The translations under genes and the position numbers were made by a program. The notes beneath the pieces are model-generated. The model saw only the letters and a list, made by a program, of their open reading frames with translations, did not search any database and was not told where the DNA came from. DNA of 64,000 nt from positions 17,783,476-17,847,475 of the forward strand of contig JABAKD010000025.1 in assembly GCA_012845835.1 (NCBI GenBank). The letters are read 5' to 3'. Below, in pieces: positions 44,474 through 55,012 of the stretch; position 1 is the first letter of the stretch, and each line of letters starts with the position of its first letter. The stretch comes from Undaria pinnatifida. Lineage: Eukaryota > Sar > Phaeophyceae > Laminariales > Alariaceae.

Positions 44474-45668
44474 TTATGCAGCCAGTCTCTGCGTCTTGGC
44501 CTCGATGTTTATGGGCTCGTCGTTCAGGATGGAGAGGAAGCTTGAGGTTGGCTTGCGGGTGTACACGAAGGCCGGAGATGTCACCAGTGGCTCTTGATCG
44601 TCCTGTGTTGATTCCGCAGATCTTGTCTCGGGGCTTGCCCGTGGCTGTCCTTTTGCTGTCATGAGCGTGTGAACCTCCTCCTGTCGGTCTGTTTTGTTGT
44701 TGAGCTTGGCTCCAAGGCTTGGCTCCAAGGCTTGGCTCAAAGTAGCTGGTGTGATCCCGGGTGTAGCGGACATTGTCGATCCGTCGACCCTTGGCTCAGC
44801 TGATGGTCCGGTAGTCCCAGATGGCGATGATCCAGCGATTCCAATGGTCCCATTTGATGCTGTTAGTCCAGCTGATGCTCCAGTGATCCAAGATGAAGTT
44901 GATCCAGTGATCCCCGACGCAGTTGCTCCGATGTGCGATGGTGATCCAGATGACGTTGCTCCGAAGGTCCCATGCGAATATGCTTTGGAGATCCCAGCTC
45001 CGGTAATTCCGGTTCCAGTGATTCCAGGCGATGCTGATCCGTGAAGTGGATGGCATCTTAGTATGTCGTTGGGGATTTTAATCACCCGGTTTTCCTGCTC
45101 CGAGATGCGAAACGGGTCTCTCTCGGTGCAGGTGAAGTTTACACGTGGTCGGTGGGGTCGTCCCCGATGCTCCTGTTGCGTGCGTGTTGTCGACGTTATC
45201 CTCGACTCTTGGATTGGGTCTTGTACTGGCGGTCTCGTGATGCGGTACATCCGGTGCGGCCCCAGTTGTAGTAGAATGTGCGTCCCCGGGCGTAATAGCA
45301 GGTGTAATTCCCGTCAAGGACACTCCAACTTCTTGCGGTAGTGCTCCAGCCCTTGATGACGATTCTCCAACCTCTGGTGATGATGACGCTTCGGCTGTTG
45401 TCGATAACTTTTCCTCTTCCAGAAGGTTGTTGTCGTAGTAGTGTAGCATGACCTGGACTAGCGCAAAAAAGTGCCCCGTCTCAGTGACAATGGCTTTCTC
45501 GGGCTTGTCCGGGATTTGCGCATGTTGGCGCTCAGTCTCCGTGACAGTAGCCTCTTCAGGCGTGTTGTTACCGCCTAACGGTGTACACTCCTTTTGGGTC
45601 GCATGATTCTGTCCATACCGCGCGGATAACTTCTTCAGTTGGGGCATTACCGTCGTGGTGTACTCCAT
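44474..45668 (-). pseudogene. Copia-element open frames without integrase or reverse transcriptase
   Basis: Two overlapping minus-strand frames, 45668-45078 (196 codons) and 45250-44474 (258 codons), continue downstream of the gag-protease remnant. The first has repeated TVTETE/IVTETG phrases. The second is rich in Gly, Ser, Thr and Ile in imperfect GITGTGITGAGIS-type repeats. That fits the low-complexity linker found between integrase and reverse transcriptase in copia polyproteins, but neither enzyme domain is present. They probably remain from an internal deletion. The repeated DNA units also keep the plus strand open (44694-45044). Confidence 0.45.
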
Positions 45669-45692
45669 TGTTATGCTGGAGATGGTGCAGAA

Positions 45693-47279
45693 TTATTGGA
45701 TCTTTTTGAAGGCGCAAACGCCTCGATTAGCGCCGTTGCTTGCCTGTGCTGCAGGAACTACAGCAGGCGCTGATGACATATCAGCCGTGTCGCCCAGGGT
45801 GCGAAGAAATACGTCGTAAGAGCATACGCCCTTGTTCTCTGGGTGTTGTGTGAGCGGAAGCGAAGTGCTGCTGTCGAACTGCATGCGGGGGTTTCCCGTC
45901 TCGAGGATAGTGCTTACTCCTGATTGCATTGCTTTGATGGAGGAGAAAACGTTGCGTCCCAGTCCAGGTACGAACATGGCCGAGATGCGAACAGGAACAC
46001 GCTTGCCAGCCTGGTCGATGATGTATCCCCAGATGGTGCCTGTTGCTGTTGCGAATACCTTCTTCCCGTTGGTTATGATGGTCTTCGGATCCTTTAGCTT
46101 CTTGTAATCCCTCATGCTTTTCCGCAGTCTTGGAATCAGCTCTTCGTCTATCAGGTGGTCCGACGCGCCGTTGTCCACAAGCATCGTGGACTTGTCGCTG
46201 TTGGGGTGAAAACCCCTGTTGCCGCTACCAACGGGGTGAAAACCCCTGGGGTGAAAACCCCTGTTGCTGCTACCAGCTAGCAGCCCTGTAAACGCGAATC
46301 CCTCTTCGAAACCATCGTCGAAGTTGAGGGACGGCTTTTCGTCATCCTTGGGGCGTGTGCTCGCGCCTTGTACATCAGAGGCAGTGTGAGCGCGTCCTCT
46401 CTGCGGTGGGTGTGGCGCTCCTTGCTTGTAGCGTTCCGTGTCCTCGTGCGAGGTAGTCTTGTGTACAGAACACCACTTGTGCTCAGCTCCTACGTTGGAT
46501 GCTGTCTTGCCGTTTGAATATTCCTTGTTCTTCTGCTTGTTGTAGGCGCCAGTAGACTTGCTCTCGTTGTCGTCCTTCCTTTTCCAGCAGTTGCGGGCGT
46601 AGTGGCCTTGCTTTCCGCAATGATTGTAAGTCGATGCCGCAGTCATGGCTTCGCCACGACCAGCGATCCTGATATCGCTGTTGCGTGAAAGATCATCCAA
46701 GTAAAGACGGCGCATCTTGCTTTGCATCTGATCGATGTCGAAAGTCGGGTCTCGATACATCATCATCTTGATGTCCTTGCACTCCGAGGTAAACCCTTGT
46801 ACACAGATGTCCTTGAATCTGCGGTCGGTAATCGGCTCGTCCATCTTCTCGAGCTCGGAGCGCGCGAGCGTTTTTTCCATAAAGTAGGAGTCCGGATCTT
46901 CTCCTTGCTCCATGTTGGTGTTGACAGGCTTGTCCATTTTCGCCCGGATCACTTCGTCAGTGACTTTGTTGTACTTCGAGACAAGCTCTTGTAGGGCCTT
47001 TTGTCAGTCACCGGTCGTCCCAGTCTTATCCTCGTGCTTGAGTACAAGTAGAGGTGCTGGTTTCTCCGTTAGTAGCAAAAGTATGGCGTTCAGATCTTGA
47101 TTTGCCTCTTTATAAGCTGCGATTTTTTGTGGGAGTGCTGGTGAAGATCCCGTACCGGCCGTCGCTTCGGTCGGTCGAGGATGCCCTTTAATGAGGTTAG
47201 CGATATCGCGTCTGGATACTCCAATTACACGTCGCCAATCGTTTGTGCCAACCTCGAAAAGCAGCTGGGCTGCGCCCAT
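45693..47279 (-). pseudogene. Ty1/copia gag and protease remnant with an internal stop
   Basis: One frame runs from 47279 to TAA at 45693, broken only by TGA at 47006-47004. Around the stop the text reads KTGTTGD-stop-QKALQELVSKYN, and the gag helix region continues with KVTDEVIRAKMDKPVN and FKDICVQGFTSECKDI. The zinc knuckle reads TYNHCGKQGHYARNCWK: the first Cys of CX2CX4HX4C is replaced by Tyr (TAC). The protease motif LVDNGASDHLID keeps the catalytic Asp and ends before integrase. A GRGFHP-type repeat (RGFHPRGFHPVGSGNRGFHP) sits just upstream of the protease. Both defects are explained by G-to-A changes on the coding strand. Gag normally packages RNA and the protease processes the polyprotein; neither can be fully functional here. 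Confidence 0.8.
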
Positions 47280-47689
47280 CGAACGTCCTTAGTCCTTTGA
47301 TGGCGTTGGCGAAATGAAGTGCTGCTGTTGGATTCTCCCATGGTGATGATGAATAGGTACCAGATAACAGTTTTACTCAGATGTCTTTTATGATATCGGT
47401 ACTTGTACAGCAGTGTAATAGTACCAGTAATCGCGCCGTACGCATGATACGAATAAACAGCCGTTTCAAGTGCAGTAGTGGTGTTTGTGTAGAAATTAAA
47501 GGCGTTATGGAGATTTCCCTAAAAAATCAGAATTCCAAATTCCAAAAAAAAACAGCAGTAGAAGTGCCTGATGCTGCTGGTTGCTGGCTTGCACTACAAG
47601 TAGTCGCCTTAATGATAAGAGTCTCCTTTAACAGACAGCTACTCTACTGCCGGGAGTGCTCTTGATAAAGCTTGTCGCTTGGAGTTTGG

Positions 47690-47875
47690 CGAGTCCTTAC
47701 TGAGAAGTCACGCCTTTGGCCCGCACTCTCAACGAGGTGCGTTGGGTTGCTTTGGTCGGTTTATCACGATGATCACACGTGAAGCCTATGTCCCGCACTC
47801 AACGAGGTGCGTTGGGCTCGACTTTTGGTCGGTCTATCACGATGATGATACGTGAAGTCCTTGAACTAGAGGTCA
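47690..47875. repeat. Tandem duplication of about 70 bp
   Basis: CAACGAGGTGCGTTGGG, TTTGGTCGGT and TATCACGATGAT followed by ACGTGAAG occur near 47729-47785 and again near 47800-47855. Confidence 0.75.
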
Positions 47876-47879
47876 GAGC

Positions 47880-48352
47880 TCTATTAACAGACAGTAGCTT
47901 GTACCGTCGAGAGTTGCCTCTGTACCGCTGTTGCTCAGAACGACCCGTTTATTTGAAGTCGAGGCAACGTTCAGCAGTTGTTCACTCGAGTATATCGAGG
48001 TTTTGTTTTGGGGTCCTTGACGATGCACAAAGAAGGATCCCGTGCGCGTGGATGGTTGATTTGGTACAACCTGTGACGTGGTGGCGTTCTATAACTCTGG
48101 GTACCTCGATCGCAGCGCCGGCATCAATTGCTCTGATTGAGTGTGTAGGGTCCTCTAGATATGCTCACTTACTCACCGCGCGTTTCCAACAAAGTACTCG
48201 TAGTCCTCCGTCTGATACTCCTCGTCGTACTCGTGTAGAGATGTAGAAGCTCCCGTAAGCGGCAGTATATTTCTTGATCAGCCGTCTTCAGTGACGATGA
48301 TCGTGAATCCGTGCTGCCGCTCTCCTCGTTTACGCATGCGAGGCTCATAAAC
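47880..48352. other. No gene recognised
   Basis: Presumed 5' untranslated or flanking sequence of the copia element. Short frames only. Confidence 0.4.
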
Positions 48353-48595
48353 TATTAATCCTTAGGTGGCATGTGGCGTGTATCAGCTCTTAGCTGGTGT
48401 ACGCTCGTAGGCTCGCTTTCGGATGACCCGATGAAGACACAGCCTATATATATATATATGATTTGAGCCAAACGAAGGCCACGGTTAGGTGTGCCTGTAA
48501 GAGCAGAGAGCTCTAGCAGAGAAGATGTTGTTCGGCGACCCCAGGCCGATATACTGATTGATGATTTATTTGCTCAGCAGATGAGAGCTGATGGT
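48353..48595. repeat. Direct repeat, right copy (possible LTR of the copia element)
   Basis: It matches 41194-41430. The TATATATATATATA tract here is longer by a few units. It lies on the 5' side of the minus-strand gag. Confidence 0.6.
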
Positions 48596-49117
48596 GAGCA
48601 AATAGGAGTGATCGAGGTGGGCCTGATCATCACCTGATCGAGACGGCACAATGCCTTAATCTGCGGACAGATGTACTCTACGTGTAGTTGTCTGATCTAC
48701 CTACAAGCAACGTTTCCTGAGGCTTGCTCGTGGTCTACCGTACCTATGGCAATGTTCCCTGAGGTTTGCTTCTGGGAGCTTAGCTACATCAACGCCCCGA
48801 CAGTCAACCTAAAAACATATTCCATGAATGTTGCTCCAGGTACGTTATTCCGCCGCATTTATTTGATATCACCGCATTGCTCGTACGTACTACATGTACC
48901 AGCTTTTGGATATGATTAGCCAGTAAACGGCTGTGCATCATGTAACCAAGTTATTACTGCTGAGACTTCTGCATGCTAAATACCGCATGGATAAACGACA
49001 TCTAACAGACTTGTTATATCTGTCTGTTGTACGAACAACTCGCAATGTATACCAGATGACCTTTAAGTGTTATCAAGTAGCGACATGATGGTTACTGACA
49101 ACTAGCATCTCTGGTAT
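48596..49117. repeat. Right arm of a 0.52 kb inverted repeat
   Basis: Reverse complement of 42330-42850. It begins exactly where the direct repeat ends, so the two repeat types share a breakpoint. Within the arm CAACGTTTCCTGAGGCTTGC and CAATGTTCCCTGAGGTTTGC are a diverged direct pair. Confidence 0.85.
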
Positions 49118-50785
49118 CGTCGACTCGCGTCGAATTGTACCAACCACAAGTTGGTCCTTTTTTTTGCATAGGTTTCGTGAGGGAGAATCGTTGGGAAAAC
49201 GAGTTTAGAAGGAAGCGACTCGAGTAGCATTTGTTGCGTAGCATTTTTAGTGCCGTAACTAACTGTTCGTCACACTTGTTTCTCACCTTTCATCACTCAT
49301 CAGGCACGGATCCTATTCATAGGGACACTTTCGTATGGTATTAAAATAATCGCGCGAAGCGCGAAAAAAAGTTGGAGGGGTTTCGGAACATGGTAAAACA
49401 GCATAAAAAAATTACACATGCCTCCCTCTCATAAGAACGGGGCTCACACAACACTCTTGCGGAGAAATTAGAACTTCGTAAATTTTATAATGAAGTTAGT
49501 GTGGGGCACATCATTTTCAAAAAAATATGAAACTAAGCTTAAAAAAAACAAAACCTCGGTTTCTTATCAGAGAGCCGGGGGCACAATACTCTTAGTACAG
49601 GATGTAAGAACTTGGCAAGCTGATACTTCTAGGAAGACAAGAAATCCGGGAGCTGAAGTTAGTGCAGATGACACCCTCTCCCAAACAAGAAGCCCGCAGC
49701 CCCAGCCAGGATTCTTGTTTCTCGCTATCAAATAGGTACCTGATACTTGTACAAGTAGGTGTAGTGCAGATAGATTCTAGGTTACAACGCTGTTCATACA
49801 GCAGTAGAAGAAATGAAATATTAATAGGAAAAAAAGGAATAAACCGAAATAATTCTGGCCGAGGCTGAATTTCTTATTTGAGAAAGGGTGAGTTCTACAC
49901 ACTATCTTCAGCACAGCGCCTCTCAATTCTCTTCCTTTCCTGGTAAGGTATCAGCCTTGCTTCCCTACCTGGTAAGATATATCCCTGTTTGTTTTTTTAC
50001 ATTTATGTCGTGCACTACTTGGTAGCGGTAGTAATTGTAGTAGTGCTGTATCACATGGTACGTACAACGACAAGCATCACCAACCAGCCGCAAAGCAGTG
50101 ATTTTTCATGGATTTGCGATACAAACGTTGTCGTTGCTATACAACGCGTTTCTTTTGCGTTGAACACCTTGGTGTGTGTCGAATGAATGAAGTAAGGCTT
50201 TCGGTGACAATATTCGACTGGGAAGCGATGCGAGTGGTGCAGCCAAAATAGACGACACGAACACCACAAATAATAGGACCCATGTAACTTCAGTTCAACC
50301 GAATGATTGGCGATGCTGTTGAAAAACCTTTCTTTTTCCAATATAAACACTTTTGTGTGGTGTATGTCTTGGCGCTGAACCGTTCTTGCCGCCCGGCGAC
50401 ATCGAGCACCCCCGTAATGCCCGGCGAAGGAAGAGAAATAACAGGGAGGTGGGGAATAGCTACGAGTAGGTACCAGGTAACCCCCCCCCCCTTCTTCTTT
50501 CCCTCTCCCCCAGGGATGTAAAAAAGGAAAACATGGGAAAGGACAAATAAAACAAAAAGGGGTCACAATTTTGTCGACAACGGTGGTAGTATCGCTGTTG
50601 ACCCCCCCCCCCCCGAGATGAAACAGACAAACAAACCCAGGGCCACACAACACGAAACGGCCGGCTCGCAACCGAAGCAAAAACATACTAAACTCGTACG
50701 TTCTATATTCTCTGTGAATTAACAAAAGGCAAACTCGACCCGACACTGCAGACGCTAACATACCACACCAAGAAGGGCCGGAGTA
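49118..50785. other. No gene recognised; one unit of a short repeat family
   Basis: The segment 49609-49715 (CAAGCTGATACTTCTAGGAA, ATCCGGGAGCTGAAGTTAGT, ACACCCTCTCCCAAACAAGA) is a relative of the units at 54296-55012. C runs occur at 50481 and 50603. Frames on both strands lack family resemblance. Confidence 0.45.
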
Positions 50786-51369
50786 TCAAGCGACGATCAG
50801 GGGCGTAGACCCTACTGTGCACTTTTCACATTCACACCACGACCACCACCGCTTTCCGTTTGATCTAGTTTTTTCCCAGTTCTGCAGGCCTCGGGCCGGT
50901 GCTTTTCTGGCGGCACATTGCATTGGGGCCGCCCCTCCCTCCCACGTCGGGCAGGGTGAGCCTCCTGGTACGCGCCTTCTTGTCGACTGTGGCCGCGGTG
51001 AAAGAAAATCTGAGGGCCCCGGAGTGGGCCCTTGGGCTTCCTGGGCGTCGGTTGGCGGCGCCAAACTACCCAGCCTCATCCCCGCCGCCGCCAAAATTCA
51101 ACATCTCTGCAGCTGACGCCGACACGCCTGCACCTGCCGCTGCGCCCCCCCCTTCACTGCCGCCACGAACGCCAACACTACCTGCCCCATACCAACTCCG
51201 CGAAACAGCAGGGGAAACAGCGCTACCGACAACACCCGCAATCATCGCGCCCCCGTCAGCTTCCTGCAACCTAGCACGCAATGCAGCATGCCGTTGACTA
51301 ATAAAGATCATCGTATTCTTAACGTTAGCGTGCCCTTTGATTTCATCATGATGATTCTGAAGTTGTTGG
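50786..51369. other. GC-rich stretch with open frames on both strands, function unknown
   Basis: Minus-strand frames (51446-51066 and 51094-50786) include FISQRHAALRARLQEADGGA and a Gly/Ala-rich tail. They could extend the exonuclease-family remnant, but no splice junction is convincing. Opposite frames are also open. Confidence 0.3.
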
Positions 51370-54173
51370 GAGGTCGACAAGATCAAGCGGCCCCTCACCC
51401 CGAGCATCAGGTCCCCACAATCTCGGAGAAAGGTCGCTTCTTTCACCAGTGTCTGTCACGTCAAGGGCAGGGACCCACCCAGGAAACATCGGGCTATCCG
51501 GCGACCAGCTAGCCGTGTCGCTTTAGATAATCTCAAACTCAAACTGTTCGTAGCAAGCTCCAATCTACTTCGGCAGTCCGCGGTTCTTCGCAGCCATCCC
51601 AGTATTCCAGCGATAATTGAACTCCAGCAGAATCGAGTGGGCCAGCGCAGGAGAAGCGCAACAGTAGCCTGCGGAGGTAACGATGAAAACCCTTTGAAGA
51701 AGGACAAACTGTTACAGCAGGCGGAAAACATATTGAACAGGTGTACGTCAGGTCCATCATAACACGAATTACCTGGTTGATCACCAAGCCGAGCAAAAAA
51801 CTCTAACATGTTACAACCACTGCAACAAACGGAACCATGCGGTATACTTGACGGCAAATACTATGAGCATCGGGTTATGCCGTGAGGCCAATGTTATGGG
51901 TGGAAATGGTTGCTGTACCTGCAGGTGATAGAAAAGTCACGCAAGACACACACCAAACCCCTGTACTGCTGGTACCTCTGATACAGCGACGAGTGGTGAT
52001 CCCCGCTTTACTTTTCCCTGTTGCATAGCACAGCGGCACGCCGTCAGGCTTGCTTAGACAGCCAGCTTCGATATGCTTGCGGAGCAGCTTCACGACCTCC
52101 AGTGCTTTCGGGCGCAGGGGAATTTATTCCGATTTCGAATCGATCACGTCGCAGAGCCGATCAATCACTGAATCAAAGTGAGTCAACAATCGTGTCCGCT
52201 CGGGCACCAACCGCCGACAATTCCGCAAGAAACACGTCCAGTTCATCTCTATATACTCTGCCACCTATTCCGATGCCATTTTTCGCGCTTGAAGAGCACT
52301 TTCTACCTGCAGTTGGAAGCGAGATCGGCAGGAGCGTAATGGTCACGACACATGACCCAGTACAGGCATTGTTTTCGACGACAGCTACAGTCTCTCCATA
52401 TCACTAATCCGATCAACGACACAAGTGACGTCAAAACAACTTGCCTCCTTGATGTCTTCCAGATTAACGATATAGCAAGCATCTCTCAACCAAGTCATGG
52501 AGAGCTTGAAGGCGCCGTGACTCTTCTTCACCAGGCGCGAGATACGTGGAAGCGCGTGGAAGATTGTATCCAGGCGAACCTTGAGCATGTGTGGGCCACC
52601 CCCCTGATACAGTTGGGCAACAACCAACACGAATTCAGAACACTCGAACAGAAAAAAATCGTACAAAAAGCGCACGTTGACGCCGAGCAGATTTCAGAAA
52701 CAAACAAAACATATTTGCCACCTCTATAGCACTCGCGTCGTCCTCGTCGACATTTCCACCGATCTCGTCTCCGGCTCCTAAGTCGCAAGCGCGGTCGTGA
52801 CCAACATCAAAGTCATACCCGTCGCCACCGTCCTCTTCGCCCTCGTCCGAGTCCGCATCATCTAAAAAGAAAAACACCAACGAAAAAGTTTGATTTGTTT
52901 GGCGAATGATACAAACGTTAGCAAGAAAATGTGGAACGCCAATGCGGGCAGGGCGTCAGACAACTCAGCTCAATTTCTTCCTAGGACGGTAAGGCCTTAC
53001 CTAGCGAGCCCACCACGTGGCAAGGTGCTTCGGTAGCGGAGAAGTCGGCATCATCGTTGTAAGCGGCACTTGCATTCGGGTTTGGCGACGGTGCTGGTTC
53101 GCAGGGGGGGCTGTCCAATCAGCCGCAAGACAAACATGGGTAACGGCCCACAGAACAAGCCTGTCACCGCCGCCGTCGCAGGTTTCCTTCATCGTCACAC
53201 GGCCCACACCCGCGGAGGAAGGCGCCTCCTTGTGTGCTGCGTACGTAGCAGGCTTGACCGCGTCGCTCACTTTGACTACGGCGCCCTTCTGGCCGCCAGA
53301 TTGACGTGATTGAGGACGCCACCGAAGCAAATATCCAGCGGTAGTCTCATGGCCCTGTATGTTCCCAACACCAACACAACTGGCATGGTTGTTGCTGTGG
53401 AGTCGCACCTAGAGTTCCATCGTAAAATAGACCAGGTTTGGGGGGTGATACCAGGTTTAGTCGCTTGTGATGCGGATGTGCCGTGAATATTGTTGGTTTA
53501 GATTATGCAAGAAGTAAGGTCTCGATGAAGGTGGTACAAAACATCCCAATCGTATCTGTGTTCCTGGCGGCAAAATGGTCGGAACCGGGCTGCGTATGGG
53601 ATCCTTCAATGTCTCGATCTCCACGTAAACGAGAACGGACGCATAAGCATCCAGGCAGGCATATTCTACCCGTGACGGCACCCTAAGGATTTTAAAATGC
53701 AGGCATCATTAACATTCCACCTACCAGCAGATTCAAGAGCATGGCGCCAACAATCAAGCTGGCAACAAGAAACGTTCGATAACCTACAACGAGCGTGAAG
53801 AAGATACGCGCATAGCTAACTAGAGTAGTATCACCAGTCGGGCGTTGAGGGGAGAACTCCGGCGAGACAAGCGGAAGATCGGGTCTGAGGGCAACTCTTT
53901 CCCAAGCAAACTAAACACTATACCCGCCAGCGAAAGAGATGGCGTCTGCACCCAACAAGCTTTCGCGTGAGTCAGCGCGTCCACAGTGTTCGCGGCTTTG
54001 ACCTCATCCACATGCGTCGCGTCTGACGTGGTGTTGACGCCAAGTCTACCATCATGTCCTGGTACCAAATCACGCTGGTTTTTCACCTTGGGAAACGCAA
54101 GCGAGAATTTTCGAATTGAATACGCCTTGTGCCAGCTGCGAACTGCCGAACCAAGAAAACACGACTGCCACAT
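51370..54173 (-). pseudogene. DEDDy 3'-5' exonuclease-domain family gene, spliced but broken
   Basis: Read on the minus strand, successive segments follow a family I recognise by motif. The end of the exonuclease fold reads SLSLAGIVFSLLGKELPSDP (54173-53820 frame), then the DEDDy helix VEYACLDAYASVLVYVEIE (about 53690-53540). Next come GGQKGAVVKVSDAVKP (53408-53001), an acidic exon (52861-52722), VRLDTIFHALPRISRLVKKS (from 52642), PLRPKALEVVKLLRKHIEAG and RRCIRGTSSTG (to about 51940), FNYRWNTGMAAKNRGLPK (about 51620) and PGWVPALDVTDTGE (about 51450). Junctions 53001/52861 (GTAAGG donor, TTTTTAG acceptor) and 52722/52642 keep phase. Breaks: a frame change at a C7 run (53104-53110), a frameshift near 52175, TAA 52126-52124 and TAG 51567-51565. 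Family members are predicted nucleases; whether the gene was host or transposon-borne is unknown. Confidence 0.65.
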
Positions 54174-54295
54174 TGTACCAGGTGCCAGTTATCATGTACC
54201 AGTCATCATATGCTCAGAGCTGTACATCACGTATACGAGTGTACAAGCTGCGACAGCAAACAAGTTTCAGCACAAGCAATAGCTTCAAAATATAT

Positions 54296-55012
54296 AGGGT
54301 AATTGCCAGGCTGTTATTTACACGAAAGTAAGAAACTCGGGATACATTATACTGAAGTTAAAGTACAATAAGGTAGAGTGCACCCTCTCCCTAAGAAGAA
54401 AGCCAGCCTAGGTCACTATTTATGTACCTGGTGTCTTTTAGGTGTCCTGTACTACTGCATCTGGTATCTGGCACGCGATTAATCAGAGGTCGGGTATGGT
54501 ACATACTTCGTACCAGGTACCAGGTATCGCATGCTCAGAGCTATGATACCTGGTACCTGGTAGATTCGAGTACAACCAGCAGCGTACAAGCAGCAGGAGC
54601 AGTAGCCTACAATGACCTGGTACGACTCGTACCTCGTATCCAAATAACATTGCCGCAGACAAACTGCTGATGTACAGCAGTACCGGGCACGTAAAAATAA
54701 ACCTGGTAATAAGAAAGCCAGGGTGATATTTAGCTACCGGAATAACAAACTCGGGAGTCAATATACTGAAGTTACCTGTGAGAACAAACCCTCTGCCAAA
54801 TACGAAAGCCAACGTACTGCTGTAGGTCAGTATTTCCGTGCCTTACGATATACAGCAGTACTACAGAAGTACAAGACACCTACCTGAAACATTAAAGGTG
54901 CAGTCATAAGAAAGCCAAGCTGATATTTTCAGGAAAATAAGAAGCTCAGGAGCTGTTATACTGAAGTCAGTGTAGAACGTACCCCCTCACAAATAAGAAA
55001 GCCAGCCTACCG
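54296..55012. repeat. Three diverged units of a short repeat (AAGAAAGCCAGNCTGATATTT family)
   Basis: Units at about 54296-54412, 54704-54812 and 54903-55012 share GAAAGCCAG, GATATTT, GAAACTCGGGAG-type, TATACTGAAGTTA and ACCCCCTC words in the same order. A fourth copy is at 49609-49715. Each unit begins and ends with an AAGAAAGCCAG-type word. ACCTGGTA/TACCAGGT words lie between units. Confidence 0.65.
54511..54562. repeat. Perfect 18-bp inverted repeat built from ACCAGGTA words
   Basis: TACCAGGTACCAGGTATC (54511-54528) and GATACCTGGTACCTGGTA (54545-54562) are exact reverse complements around a 16-base loop containing GCATGCTCAGAGC. A degenerate version with the same loop word lies near 54178-54235. 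Confidence 0.9.

Noticed and set aside
52280-52350. Plus-strand MPFFALEEHFLPAVGSEIG as the start of an amidohydrolase.
   Set aside because: No further amidohydrolase motifs follow, and the opposite strand carries better-supported text of the exonuclease-family gene.
53001-53408. GHETTAGYLLRW resembles the oxygen-binding helix of cytochrome P450.
   Set aside because: No heme-binding Cys motif or ExxR follows, and the segment fits the region after the DEDDy helix of the exonuclease-family remnant.
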